Shown: positions 1 to 9,579 of the stretch, one piece after another | Numbering within the stretch: the first letter of the stretch is position 1 | How the letters are laid out: the number at the start of each line of letters is the position of its first letter | Assembly: GCF_002812045.1 (NCBI RefSeq) | Contig: NZ_NPEG01000010.1 | Coordinates: forward strand, 1 to 64,000 | Origin: Leptospira haakeii | Lineage (GTDB): Bacteria > Spirochaetota > Leptospiria > Leptospirales > Leptospiraceae | Reading direction: 5' to 3' | Length of the DNA: 64,000 nucleotides | Made by a program: the position numbers and the translations under genes | Notes under the pieces: generated by a model | What the model was told of the DNA's origin: nothing | What the model saw: only the letters and a program-made list of their open reading frames with translations | The model's database searches: none

Positions 1-17
1 AAGAAGCGGAGAAGGTT

Positions 18-323
18 TTGAGTCAAAATATTTCTGCTAAACAAAAACTTCTTCGCGTCTGTGAATTGATACTGATAGAACCTTGGGCCAAAATAGAAGG
101 AAAGCCTAAGACCTCCGAGTTTTATGAAACCTGTTCTAAATTATCTCCGAAGAGTATTCAAAAATACGAACGCCAAATTATCAAATTCACAGAACAGATA
201 TTAGGGGATAAGGAAAGCGCAAAAGTGTTTTTCCTGGCTTTGGAAGGACTTTCTGCGGACCTTCCGAAAACGAAAGTTTTACGCAAAAGGGTGGAATTAC
301 TCACGGAAAGATTCACACGTTAG
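18..323 (+). CDS. hypothetical protein, possibly 5'-truncated by the window
   Basis: This small basic, mostly helical protein of about 101 residues was not recognised as a family member. The TTG at 18 has a GGAGAAGG-like ribosome site just upstream. However, the frame is also open back to the window edge (Glu-Ala-Glu-Lys-Val before the TTG), so the true gene may start outside the window. No signal peptide, membrane segment or cysteine motif is visible. It ends about 80 bases before the next gene on the same strand. No function is proposed. Confidence 0.55.
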   Translation: MSQNISAKQKLLRVCELILIEPWAKIEGKPKTSEFYETCSKLSPKSIQKYERQIIKFTEQILGDKESAKVFFLALEGLSADLPKTKVLRKRVELLTERFTR

Positions 324-402
324 AGATATTTCTCGTTTTCAATAATTTTCCGACCTTTCCCGGTCGAAAATTACAATCATGCTACGTCTTAGGATTTAGC
401 TC

Positions 403-2931
403 TTGCCAATAAATCGGGGTATTATACCCTGCAGCAGACTTTTTACAAGAATCGTAATGACCAAACTGAAATTTCTCATTCCATCTAATTTACACAGATT
501 TGTCTCACAAAAACTTCTTATATTCTGCCTAGTTTTTTTCCTTGGTAATTGTGAGAGAGCTTCTTGGATCGCGGAAGATTCTATTCTTTCTTTGAACGGA
601 GAATGGGAATTTATCTCCGACAATAACACCAATCCAGACTTCAAAAAAGGAACTAAGATCACTGTTCCGTTTGATTTTAGTTCTGACGATGTTTACCAAA
701 ATTTTGACGGATGTATTTCCATACGTCATGCGCTACCGGAGAAGGTCCGTGCTTGGATGAATCAGCAGACCTCGGTTGCAATCGACTCAGGTCATAGTTC
801 TGACTTTGCAGAATTTTATTTAAACGAAACTTCTAAATTAGGTTTAATCGGAAAAACAGGAAGAAGAGATCCTTATCTTTCCGGACAAGACGGAAGGATC
901 GTATCTGTACTTCCAGCTGCCGCATTTCGTCCAGGCGGTGAAAATTTTATATACGCAAAGATCTGCAAAATCCCTGGAAAACCTTTCCATTGGAGCGGGC
1001 CTACAGTTTCTTTAGGACTTTCTGAATCTATTTTTAAAAAATTCGGATTAGAGCTAAGTGTAGCGTTTCTATTAGCTGCAGTTTATATCAGCGTAGGACT
1101 TTATCATCTTCTTTTAGCGATCAGAAGACCAAGCGATATATTCAATTTGTATTTCGGATTATTCGCGATCTTCTTCTCCATATTCCATCTTACTAATAAT
1201 TCTACGGCAGAGATACTTTTCGGTTCTCATAGACAATTACAGTCTAAGGTAGATCAGTTCTCACTCATGATGTTCATCGGAAGCCTTCTCTTGTTCATTG
1301 CAAGATTCTTCCAAGGAAAACATCCGAAATTTGCAGTATATTTCGCTGCGCTTTATGGAATCGTAGGCCTCCTGGATATATTCGTAAACCAGTATATTCG
1401 AGATTTATTACTTACAATTATTGCAGGGCTAACTGTAGTTTTCGTTCTTCCTTATATCTCATTCATAACGGGAAGATCCGCTTGGAAAGGGAATTCTGAC
1501 GCAAGATTACTTTTAGGCGGAGTGGCTTTAATCGCTCTGGGCGGTTTACACGATTATGCCGTGACAAACAGGCTTATCAATTCAGCGCTCATCATGCCTT
1601 TTACCTTCCTGGCATTTATCCTGGGGATAGCATTCATATTGGCAAATCGTTTCGTTCGTGTTCACAACGAGGTGGAAGAGCTAAATGCTAGTCTCGAGGA
1701 GAAGGTCCGCCAAAGAACAAATGACCTTCAAAAAAGCCTAACCGAGATCAAAGAACTCAAACACCAACAAGATGGGGATTATTTCTTAACTTCTCAATTA
1801 ATGCAACCTCTCGCCGGAAACTATGGGCATAGCGAAATTGTAAGAGCGGAAATACTTTGCCGACAAAAGAAAAGATTCCAGTTCAGGAATTGGCAGGGAG
1901 AACTAGGAGGGGATTTATGTGCGGTATACTCCCTCAAACTAAAAGGAAGGCCTGTATTAGTTTTCTTTAATGGAGACGCTATGGGTAAATCCATGCAAGG
2001 AGCCGGTGGAGCTCTCATTATGGGAACCATCTTTAAGACCATTGTTACAAGAACGCAAAATACTATAGAAATGCAGGAACTCTTCCCGGAACATTGGCTC
2101 AAAAGATGTTACCATGAACTAAAAAGTGTATTCGTCTCTTTTGACGGAAGAATGTTGATCTCCATGGTAGTAGGGATTGTAGACGAAGAATCTGGCCTAA
2201 TGTATTTCGTGAATGCAGAACATCCTCAAGTAGTGATGTACAGAGACGGAAGAGCGGATTTCTTATCCGAAAATGGAATGTTAAGAAAAGTGGGAGTAGA
2301 AGATCCTGAAGAAATATTCGTGGTCCAAACACTCCAACTCAAACCGAATGATGTCATATTAATCGGTTCCGATGGAAGAGACGACGTTCAACTTGGAATA
2401 AACGAGGATGGGAACCAGATCATCAACGAAGACGAAAGAGCATTCTTAAGAGATGTGGAAGAAGCAAAAGCAGAACTACTACAGATAGAAGCTTTGATCC
2501 ATTCCAGAGGAGATATCATAGACGATCTAAGCCTTGTAAGGATTTCTTATAAGGAAGAAATGACTTCCGTTGCGGATATTTTAGATGATCCTTTCCAGAA
2601 CCAACAAGCGCCTGATGCAATCTCCGAAAAATCAAATCGTAGAAAAGCACTTAGGAATGCAATAGAAGAGAAAGATTATATTTACGTAGGATCGGAAGGC
2701 CAAAAATATCTCGAAAAATATCCGGATGATAGTGCTGTATATCTTTGGGTTTCTTATGCCCTTGCAAGACTTGGAAATTACGAGAAGGCAATCGACTTTG
2801 GAGAAGTTCTTCTTATGAGAGATCCAAGCCATTCAAAAAACTTGGAACATTTAAGTAAGCTACATTATAAAAATGGAAACAAGGTAAGAGCAGAAGCTTT
2901 ATTAACGGCATCTAAATCTAAAATAGATTAA
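403..2931 (+). CDS. 7TM-DISM receptor with SpoIIE/PP2C-type phosphatase and TPR tail
   Basis: This is a membrane-bound Ser/Thr phosphatase, probably part of a partner-switching or stress signalling chain. The N-terminus has a hydrophobic segment ending in a possible lipobox (FLGNC). An extracellular sensing region follows, then about seven hydrophobic helices from roughly residue 215 to 420, as in 7TM-DISM receptors. A short coiled coil (about 425-460) leads into a PP2C/SpoIIE domain with GGDLCAV and GDAMGKSMQGAGGA metal-binding motifs. The last 80 residues look like TPR. The start is uncertain: TTG 403 has an AGGA upstream, while ATG 457 gives a cleaner signal peptide. It converges with the nitrate reductase gene, with five bases between the stops. 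Confidence 0.85.
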   Translation: MPINRGIIPCSRLFTRIVMTKLKFLIPSNLHRFVSQKLLIFCLVFFLGNCERASWIAEDSILSLNGEWEFISDNNTNPDFKKGTKITVPFDFSSDDVYQNFDGCISIRHALPEKVRAWMNQQTSVAIDSGHSSDFAEFYLNETSKLGLIGKTGRRDPYLSGQDGRIVSVLPAAAFRPGGENFIYAKICKIPGKPFHWSGPTVSLGLSESIFKKFGLELSVAFLLAAVYISVGLYHLLLAIRRPSDIFNLYFGLFAIFFSIFHLTNNSTAEILFGSHRQLQSKVDQFSLMMFIGSLLLFIARFFQGKHPKFAVYFAALYGIVGLLDIFVNQYIRDLLLTIIAGLTVVFVLPYISFITGRSAWKGNSDARLLLGGVALIALGGLHDYAVTNRLINSALIMPFTFLAFILGIAFILANRFVRVHNEVEELNASLEEKVRQRTNDLQKSLTEIKELKHQQDGDYFLTSQLMQPLAGNYGHSEIVRAEILCRQKKRFQFRNWQGELGGDLCAVYSLKLKGRPVLVFFNGDAMGKSMQGAGGALIMGTIFKTIVTRTQNTIEMQELFPEHWLKRCYHELKSVFVSFDGRMLISMVVGIVDEESGLMYFVNAEHPQVVMYRDGRADFLSENGMLRKVGVEDPEEIFVVQTLQLKPNDVILIGSDGRDDVQLGINEDGNQIINEDERAFLRDVEEAKAELLQIEALIHSRGDIIDDLSLVRISYKEEMTSVADILDDPFQNQQAPDAISEKSNRRKALRNAIEEKDYIYVGSEGQKYLEKYPDDSAVYLWVSYALARLGNYEKAIDFGEVLLMRDPSHSKNLEHLSKLHYKNGNKVRAEALLTASKSKID

Positions 2932-2936
2932 GAACC

Positions 2937-5900
2937 TCAAACTTCTTTTAGCATACCTTTCAGGATTGTGGATACTTCTAAACGGCAGCTTCCACATCCT
3001 GTTCCCGCTCCGGTCCTTCTTCCGATTGCCTCCAAGGTCCGTTCTCCGTCCCGTATAGCCTCCCTAATATTGCCCTCGCCTACTCCATTGCAGGAACAGA
3101 CAACCTTTCCCTGGAGAGGTTTCATCATCTCTCCATCATTCAATAAATGTTTCCTACGATCTCCCAATTCTATGCCGGAAGAGACCCAGTCTTTCATTCT
3201 ACTAAAAGAAGATTTGTCTCCAATTAGTATCGCAGCAACTAATCTGTCGTTTCGGATAATACATTTTTTATAAAAACGTTTTTTACGATCTAAGAATATG
3301 ATCTCCTCGAATTCTCCTTTTTTATCCTTAGGAATTTCCATGGGAACATCAGGAAGACGAATAGTAGCGAGTTCCAAACCTGGGATTTTTAGAATATGGG
3401 CATGTAAGGAACCGGTGTATTCGTTAAACGCATAACCAAATAGATGTTGAGCAGCAATCTTTGCCTGATCATCCACTGCAGAAATATTTCCGTAAGTCCC
3501 AGTTTTATGCTCCGCAATTTCCCCGATACAATATACGTCCGGATCACTGGATCTTAAAAAAGAATCCACCACTACCCCGCTATTACAATCCAATCCACCC
3601 TTCACTGCGATCTCAAAATTCGGTTTAGTCCCGATTGCAAAGATGATCCCATCCGGTTCTATAAAATTCCCGTTCGTAAGCTGAACTTTAGAAACTCGTT
3701 CAGTTCCTTCTATTTTGGAAATCTCACATTCAAATATTAATTCTATTCCTCTTGCAAGAATCTCTTCTTTTAAGATATCAGCTCCGACCGAATCCAGTTT
3801 TTGGGACATCAAACGATCTGATCGAACAAGAACAGTCACCTGCACTCCTACACCTTTTAAAGCGGCGGCAAGTTCTAATCCTAAAAGTCCTCCACCTACG
3901 ATCAATGCATGGGATTTTGGTACGAAAAAACCTTTGATACGATCCGCGTCCGCTTTACTCCTTAAACTAAACACTCCCAACATTTCGGAAGGAACCTTAG
4001 TAGGCCAAACGGGAGAACTTCCCATCGCAAGTACTAGTTTATTATAAGAATATAATGTTCCTTCCGTATCACGGACCTTCTTTCCTTCCGTGTAGATCAA
4101 CTGAACTGATTTATTCGGGAACAGGTCCAAATTCCAGGACTTAACTTCCTCAGGATCTGCAGGCATCAGATCGTCGAATTCCTTCTCCCCTCCGATATAA
4201 TCAGGAAGAAGCACCCTATTATAAAACGGATTTTCCTCTCTACACATTACGGTAATATCATCGCCAGGAGCAAGATCTCTATATTGTTTTAAGAATGCAT
4301 AAGCCGCGGTTCCACCGCCAACGATGAGAATTTTCTCTTTGGGTTTTTTATAAGGAGTGATACGGACGGTTGAAATTTTGAACCCCGGCTGCTTTGAAAA
4401 AGGATCGGAAGCGGAACTCGTAAGGTTATTAGATCTGAATATATCTGTTCCGTTCTTTCTTCCCCAATGCATCGGTAAAAAAACGACACCTCGTTTGATT
4501 GATTCGGTCAGAAGTGCCTTTGCCCGAACGGATCCTCTTTTACTCGAAATGGTTACCACCATTCCATCTTTGATATCGTATTTATAAGCGTCGTCCGGGT
4601 GGATCTCTAAAAAAGGTTCTGGTCTATGCTCTCTTAATTTTTTGACCTTACCGGTCCGAGTCATCGTATGCCACTGATCCCTGATCCTACCTGTTGTAAG
4701 TACTAAAGGAAAATCCTCGTCCGGTTTTTCAGAATCATCTTCGGATCTTACAGAATGGATCTTAGCCCTTTCATTCTTTCTATAAAATTTCCCGTCTTCG
4801 AATAATCTTATATTATCAGAATGTCCTTTTTTAGGATAAGGCCACCTTACGGTCCTGTGTTTACGAATTTCTTCATAATCTAAACCTAATATGTCTATAT
4901 TAGTTCCTTCGGTTAACCTACAATGCTCCAGAAAAATTTCTTCTTCATCCGAATATTGGAAAGAAGAACCAAATCCCATTCGTTTCGCAAAATCCTGTAT
5001 GATCCAAGAATCCGCTCTTGCCTCGCCTGGAGGTTCTAAAACTTTAGAAAGAACTGAAATACTCCTGTCGGAGCTAGTCATTGTGCCTTTTTTCTCCGCC
5101 CAACCTGCAGCAGGTAAAACAAGATCCGCAAAAGGGATCACACTTGAGTCTGCAGAAATATCCTGAACGACCACAAACTCAGCCAAACGAAGGCCCGATT
5201 CTGCAGACCTCACGTCAGGAAGACTTACAGCAGGATTTGTACAGATGATCCAGATTGCTTTCATTCTACCGGAAGCAAGCTTTTCAAAAATTTCAGTCGC
5301 ACTATAACCCGGAGTTTCCGAGATAGAATCTACTCCCCAAAATTTTGCGACCTCCTTTCTATGTTCCGGATTTTCGAGATCTCTATGCGCAGGAAGAAGA
5401 TTACAAAGTCCTCCAACCTCTCTTCCTCCCATCGCATTGGATTGTCCGGTTAAGGAGAATGGGCCTGAACCAGGTTTACCGATATGGCCTGTAAGAAGGG
5501 AAAGATTGATAAGAGCTAAATTTTTACTTACTCCAACCACACTTTGGTTCAAACCCATTGCCCATAGGCTAATAAAACCATTTGCTTTAGAAATGTATTC
5601 TGCAGTCTCATAAATTAGTTCGGAAGAAATCCCGCAGATCTCCGCGGCTTTAGAAACCGAAATTTCAAAAACTTTTGTCTTTAATTCCTCAAATCCTTCC
5701 GTGTGATCTTGTATAAACTTAGGATCTATCCAGTCCTTCTCTATTAGAATTCTTGCAATTGCATGAAATAAATAAATATCAGTTCCGGGATCTATTTGTA
5801 GATGAATATCCGCATGTTCACAGGACTCGGTCCTGCGAGGATCTACCACGATCAACTTGATATTCGGATTTTCTTTTTTCCGAGCTTCAATTCTTCTAAA

Positions 5901-6464
5901 TACAATCGGATGGCACCAGGCAGGATTTGCACCAGCCACCAAAAAACAATCCGCAAGATCCAAGTCCTCGTAACCGACAGGAACAACATCTTCTCCGAAT
6001 GCCATCTTATATCCTGTAACTGCAGAACTCATACAAAGCCTGGAATTTGTATCTATATTATTTGTTCCAAGAAACCCCTTAGTTAACTTATTTATAATAT
6101 AGTATTCTTCCGTTAAAAGTTGCCCCGAAACGTAAAAGCCCACCGAGTCAGGTCCGAATTCTTCGATAAAACTTTTGAATTTTTCAGCGGCCAAGTCGAG
6201 GGCCTTCTCCCAACTAGTTCTTTTGAGAGGAGCCAAACGATCTTCCCTCATCATAGGGAAAAGAAGTCTGTCCGACCTGTCCATGACAGAATAATGCAAA
6301 TTCATCCCTTTTGAACAAAGTATTCCTCTGTTTGTAGGATGATCAAGGTCCCCGCTCACGGATATATCCAGGGGGCCGGATTTTTCCACCCTTAGGCCAC
6401 AACCCACCCCACAGTACGGACAGGTGGTCTGAAAGGTTTCCGGGTTTTGCATGCCTATATTCAT
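2937..6464 (-). CDS. fused assimilatory-type nitrate reductase: molybdopterin subunit + FAD/NADH oxidoreductase + BFD [2Fe-2S] domain
   Basis: This is a predicted cytoplasmic nitrate reductase that could take electrons from NAD(P)H within one chain. Residues 1-690 are a molybdopterin oxidoreductase of the NasA/NapA/NarB type. Cys15, Cys18, Cys22 and Cys50 would bind [4Fe-4S], and Cys144 in the SRLCMSSA motif would ligate Mo. Residues about 705-1110 are an FAD/NAD-binding oxidoreductase like NasC/NirB, beginning with IVGGGTAA and with a second dinucleotide site (IVGGGLLG). Residues 1121-1175 are a BFD-like domain with Cys1123, Cys1125, Cys1157 and Cys1160. No Tat signal is present, which favours assimilation over periplasmic respiration. 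No nitrite reductase gene is seen here. Substrate is inferred from family; other molybdopterin substrates are possible. Confidence 0.87.
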   Translation of the reverse strand: MNIGMQNPETFQTTCPYCGVGCGLRVEKSGPLDISVSGDLDHPTNRGILCSKGMNLHYSVMDRSDRLLFPMMREDRLAPLKRTSWEKALDLAAEKFKSFIEEFGPDSVGFYVSGQLLTEEYYIINKLTKGFLGTNNIDTNSRLCMSSAVTGYKMAFGEDVVPVGYEDLDLADCFLVAGANPAWCHPIVFRRIEARKKENPNIKLIVVDPRRTESCEHADIHLQIDPGTDIYLFHAIARILIEKDWIDPKFIQDHTEGFEELKTKVFEISVSKAAEICGISSELIYETAEYISKANGFISLWAMGLNQSVVGVSKNLALINLSLLTGHIGKPGSGPFSLTGQSNAMGGREVGGLCNLLPAHRDLENPEHRKEVAKFWGVDSISETPGYSATEIFEKLASGRMKAIWIICTNPAVSLPDVRSAESGLRLAEFVVVQDISADSSVIPFADLVLPAAGWAEKKGTMTSSDRSISVLSKVLEPPGEARADSWIIQDFAKRMGFGSSFQYSDEEEIFLEHCRLTEGTNIDILGLDYEEIRKHRTVRWPYPKKGHSDNIRLFEDGKFYRKNERAKIHSVRSEDDSEKPDEDFPLVLTTGRIRDQWHTMTRTGKVKKLREHRPEPFLEIHPDDAYKYDIKDGMVVTISSKRGSVRAKALLTESIKRGVVFLPMHWGRKNGTDIFRSNNLTSSASDPFSKQPGFKISTVRITPYKKPKEKILIVGGGTAAYAFLKQYRDLAPGDDITVMCREENPFYNRVLLPDYIGGEKEFDDLMPADPEEVKSWNLDLFPNKSVQLIYTEGKKVRDTEGTLYSYNKLVLAMGSSPVWPTKVPSEMLGVFSLRSKADADRIKGFFVPKSHALIVGGGLLGLELAAALKGVGVQVTVLVRSDRLMSQKLDSVGADILKEEILARGIELIFECEISKIEGTERVSKVQLTNGNFIEPDGIIFAIGTKPNFEIAVKGGLDCNSGVVVDSFLRSSDPDVYCIGEIAEHKTGTYGNISAVDDQAKIAAQHLFGYAFNEYTGSLHAHILKIPGLELATIRLPDVPMEIPKDKKGEFEEIIFLDRKKRFYKKCIIRNDRLVAAILIGDKSSFSRMKDWVSSGIELGDRRKHLLNDGEMMKPLQGKVVCSCNGVGEGNIREAIRDGERTLEAIGRRTGAGTGCGSCRLEVSTILKGMLKEV

Positions 6465-6540
6465 GCAATTATCACGCCAGACCTTGGATTATTTAGAAAA
6501 CGGAACAAATAGAAGCTTCTGGAATCTGCTTTCAGTGGAA

Positions 6541-6723
6541 TCAGGCTTTCTCATCCTCAGTTCTGAAGCAGTTTGTGTAGAATTTCTGCAATGTAGTATC
6601 TTCGACAAAACTCTTAGAGCCAAGATCCAATTCTCCCCTATGGCCAGTAAGTGTAGAATATGCACTGGAATTAGGATTCAAAGTGGCTATAAACGAATTG
6701 CCTTTCTTTTTTAGATCTGGCAT
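6541..6723 (-). CDS. small hypothetical protein upstream of the nitrate reductase gene
   Basis: This is a 60-residue reading frame beginning at an ATG with AGGA about five bases upstream. Its codon choice resembles the neighbouring genes, with many A/T-ending codons and ordinary amino-acid composition. It lies 76 bases upstream of and on the same strand as the nitrate reductase gene, so the two may share a transcript. No domain was recognised. An overlapping plus-strand frame looks like a shadow. The rest of the 6465-6789 interval shows only a small GTATCC/GGATAC inverted repeat near 6747-6761. Confidence 0.45.
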   Translation of the reverse strand: MPDLKKKGNSFIATLNPNSSAYSTLTGHRGELDLGSKSFVEDTTLQKFYTNCFRTEDEKA

Positions 6724-6789
6724 TTATCCTGCATATAAAGAAAAAGTATCCCTTGGATACTAACGGGTCCCCCAGGCTCGAACCCAAAA

Positions 6790-7311
6790 ATGAAAGAGAA
6801 GAACGAGCATGAAATTTTGTTTTTTTTCTATTCCCAAGCGGATTTTTTAGAAGAAGTCTGGGCGGAATACAAAAGATCTCCTGCAAAACTTTCCTGTTTA
6901 AATCTTGTGAATTGGATTTTTGCTGCCTTTCCGATCTATGAAGACATTTCTAAACTTCTCCCTTCCGTGATCTCAAAAACAAAACATTCTTCCGAAAATG
7001 GGCACGATCCCGACTTTTCTTACGAATTAAAAAAAGTAGATATAAATATAAAAACTCCAAGCGAACTTGTTTCGATCTATAAAAGAGTTTCTGAAAGTAA
7101 ACAAACGGATAAGAAGAAGTCCCTTCAAAACAGTAAATACTTCTGGAATCTTCAAAAAGAGATCCAAGAAGGAAAAAAAGGGCCCTTACTAATTTCATTG
7201 GAAGAAACCGCTAAGAGTATAATTCGTTTCAATAATGAACTCGAACTGGAATTGATAGAACATTACGGATTCAATTTCCGTAAAAAACTAAATATAGACA
7301 TCATCTTTTAG
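6790..7311 (+). CDS. hypothetical protein
   Basis: This is a 173-residue soluble, Lys/Glu-rich protein with no signal peptide or membrane helix. It was not recognised. The first third carries an aromatic/hydrophobic core, the middle is charged (Lys/Ser-rich) and probably flexible, and the last third is predicted helical. It starts at an ATG in a purine-rich context and stands alone on the plus strand, with no operon partner. No function is proposed. Confidence 0.6.
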   Translation: MKEKNEHEILFFFYSQADFLEEVWAEYKRSPAKLSCLNLVNWIFAAFPIYEDISKLLPSVISKTKHSSENGHDPDFSYELKKVDINIKTPSELVSIYKRVSESKQTDKKKSLQNSKYFWNLQKEIQEGKKGPLLISLEETAKSIIRFNNELELELIEHYGFNFRKKLNIDIIF

Positions 7312-7603
7312 TCAGCAAATTTCGTGCCAATCTATAAAAATTTGCAGAAATAGTAATTCCAATTATCAATTTGGTCCCATCTTGCAGTCGTCGAAGTTAC
7401 TACAAAAGTAGTTTTCCTAGAAAAAGTACTCATTTTATACATTACGTATATTTTATAAACTAACACGAAAGAAGATACCCGACCCTAATTTCAGCAGATT
7501 GTTCCAAATAGCCAATTCATTTAATATTTATATATTTTTATATCATTGGCACAGTAATTGCTAAAAGTTTTGGAAAGATACTTTTACTGTGGGTTGCTCC
7601 TGG
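7312..7603. other. intergenic region, AT-rich, no gene seen
   Basis: These roughly 290 bases are AT-rich and hold no convincing reading frame or RNA. A short hairpin (ACTAC, four-base A loop, GTAGT, then TTTTCC) at 7399-7416 could be a weak terminator for the preceding gene. The 3' half is rich in TATA-like steps and probably carries the promoter of the outer-membrane protein gene. Confidence 0.4.
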
Positions 7604-9391
7604 ATGAATACGATTCCGAAACCGAAACTTAATTTTATACTTCTCTTAATAACTATCGTTATTAGCATTTCAATATATTCCGAAGAAGACCCAAATAAGA
7701 ATACAAAGGAAACAATACAGAACCCTCTACCCTCTTCTTCCGATACGAATAAGACAGAAAGCACTGATCAGAAAACTAAGAAGCAAGAACCTAAGTATAA
7801 TTCTCCTTGGAAGGGAAACATTCCAGTAGATCATCTCAGAACTCTTTTGGTTACCCCTGAACAAATGAAGGATACACAAAAATCGGATCTGTTTTGGTTG
7901 GATAATTTGAAATTAGGAGTTTCTCTCCGACCTAGATTTGAAGCTAGAGAGAATCCTGACTTCAATAAGAAGACAGATGATTACAGTTCTTTTGTAGGAC
8001 AGAATACACAGCTCTGGTTCTTATTCGATCCTTCTCCTTATTATTCAATCAAAGTTACCATACAAGACAGCAGACTTTGGGGAGGAAGCCAAACTCCTCA
8101 AAATGCTGGCAATTGGACTTACGGACTCAGCACCGGCGCCGGAACCACTTTGACTCCGACTACTTCTACCAATGTGAATATTAGGAATAATACCGATATT
8201 AGAGAAGCTTATATAGTATTCAAAAAAACTGATAAACTTCCCGTGTCAGTATTTGTGGGAAGACAGGTATTCGCTTTCGGGGATCTTAAAATTGTCGGCC
8301 CTCTAAATTGGCTCCATACAGGTTTTGCATTTGATGGAGTTAGATTTGTCCATGATTCTCAATGGTTTAGATCACATGTATTCGGAACAATCTTGTCCAA
8401 CCAGTATGATGCACCTTACGGTTTGACCACAAGCAATGGAAGATCTAAGGGCTCTATAGACCAGGCTTATTTTTTCGGTGCATATAATACGATCAAGTTC
8501 GGGGAAGAAGCTCACCTGGATCTATATTTGTTCGAAGTTTCAAAAAAATGGATCCCTAATGCAAATCCTACAGACTTTGATAATCGTTTAAAACAAAGAG
8601 ACGACCTACTGACCACAGGTTTTAGATTCACCAATAGAACGAATAATAATCTTTTACCAGCCGGAAAGATCTGGGACTGGACCATAGAATCAGCATGGCA
8701 ATCAGGAATGACCGGGGATAGAGTAAAGGCGGATTGGGACATTTTAGATCAAAAAGCGGGTAACGGTAAAAACATTTATACGGAGAAGGTTCAGTACGAC
8801 ACAAAATTTCTCTCTTTGGATACCGGGATCAAGGTCAACGATTGGATCCGCTTAGGTTTAGGTTATACATACGCATCCGGAGATCCGAATAGATCCGATT
8901 CTAAGGTAGGAACCTGGCAGAGTTTATTTCCTCAGATCGCAGGTTCTTTTCCAAATTGGAATACTATGAACGGCCAATCTTTAATGGCCGGATTTGAAAA
9001 TATAAAATCTTATTCAGTCAGAGCAAATCTCAAAACAGAATATGGGATGTTCATATTTGCGATTTACGATACTCAAAAAGCAAATTTGCAGGATGCCTGG
9101 TATAAGGTCTCAGGGGTTCCAAATACTGGAGCAAGCACTGAAAATTATTCTAACGATAAGTTCTCATATGATAATTCTAGATTAGGAAGAAGATTATTCT
9201 ATCAGTATGATTTTACTTGGATCTATAATTACACAGAATCTGTTTCGATCTGGATGGGGCTCTCTCTCGTAAAAGCTAAAGAAGCGATCGGGAATGAAAG
9301 AACAAATCCTTATGCTTCTAACCCTGAGAACAGATATACATTCGATGATACTTCTAAGTTCTTTTATCTCATGGTCTCCGCCTCCCTATAA
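7604..9391 (+). CDS. alginate-export-like outer-membrane beta-barrel protein
   Basis: This is a predicted outer-membrane porin of the alginate-export (AlgE-like) type. From the ATG at 7604 there is a signal peptide (basic start, long Leu/Ile run, then Ser-Ile-Tyr-Ser-Glu-Glu). A Ser/Thr/Lys/Pro-rich linker follows, then a long region of alternating aromatic and polar residues typical of a beta barrel. Motifs such as a REAYI strand followed by VGRQVFAFGD are typical of this family. A GTG at 7589 is also in frame, but the ATG gives the better signal peptide. The natural substrate is unknown; the family name does not prove alginate transport. A strong terminator follows at 9408. Confidence 0.72.
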   Translation: MNTIPKPKLNFILLLITIVISISIYSEEDPNKNTKETIQNPLPSSSDTNKTESTDQKTKKQEPKYNSPWKGNIPVDHLRTLLVTPEQMKDTQKSDLFWLDNLKLGVSLRPRFEARENPDFNKKTDDYSSFVGQNTQLWFLFDPSPYYSIKVTIQDSRLWGGSQTPQNAGNWTYGLSTGAGTTLTPTTSTNVNIRNNTDIREAYIVFKKTDKLPVSVFVGRQVFAFGDLKIVGPLNWLHTGFAFDGVRFVHDSQWFRSHVFGTILSNQYDAPYGLTTSNGRSKGSIDQAYFFGAYNTIKFGEEAHLDLYLFEVSKKWIPNANPTDFDNRLKQRDDLLTTGFRFTNRTNNNLLPAGKIWDWTIESAWQSGMTGDRVKADWDILDQKAGNGKNIYTEKVQYDTKFLSLDTGIKVNDWIRLGLGYTYASGDPNRSDSKVGTWQSLFPQIAGSFPNWNTMNGQSLMAGFENIKSYSVRANLKTEYGMFIFAIYDTQKANLQDAWYKVSGVPNTGASTENYSNDKFSYDNSRLGRRLFYQYDFTWIYNYTESVSIWMGLSLVKAKEAIGNERTNPYASNPENRYTFDDTSKFFYLMVSASL

Positions 9392-9407
9392 GGCAATCCT
9401 TTCCTTG

Positions 9408-9444
9408 GGAGGGGTCGAAGTCTCGACCTCTCCTTTCTTTTTTT
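9408..9444 (+). terminator. rho-independent terminator after the barrel gene
   Basis: An 11-bp stem (GGAGGGGTCGA paired with TCGACCTCTCC, one G-T wobble) has a four-base loop and is followed by a T-rich tract (TTTCTTTTTTT). It lies 17 bases after the stop codon at 9391. Confidence 0.88.
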
Positions 9445-9579
9445 GAGAGAAGTCAAACTCCTTCTTATTCTCTAGAGTAACTTAGACTATGATTCGTTAC
9501 TAAATGGATCTCAAAATAGCTACATAATTTATTAACAATAGTTAAGACGAAAACCGTCGCGCTCTCTGTCTTAAATAGC

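Noticed and set aside
3715..4047. Plus-strand frames opposite the nitrate reductase gene
   Set aside because: They are antisense shadows of a strongly supported gene, with no ribosome site or recognisable domain.
6755..6786. tRNA-like segment containing GGGTTCGAGCC on the minus strand
   Set aside because: The T-stem does not pair properly and no acceptor, D or anticodon arms can be drawn around it.
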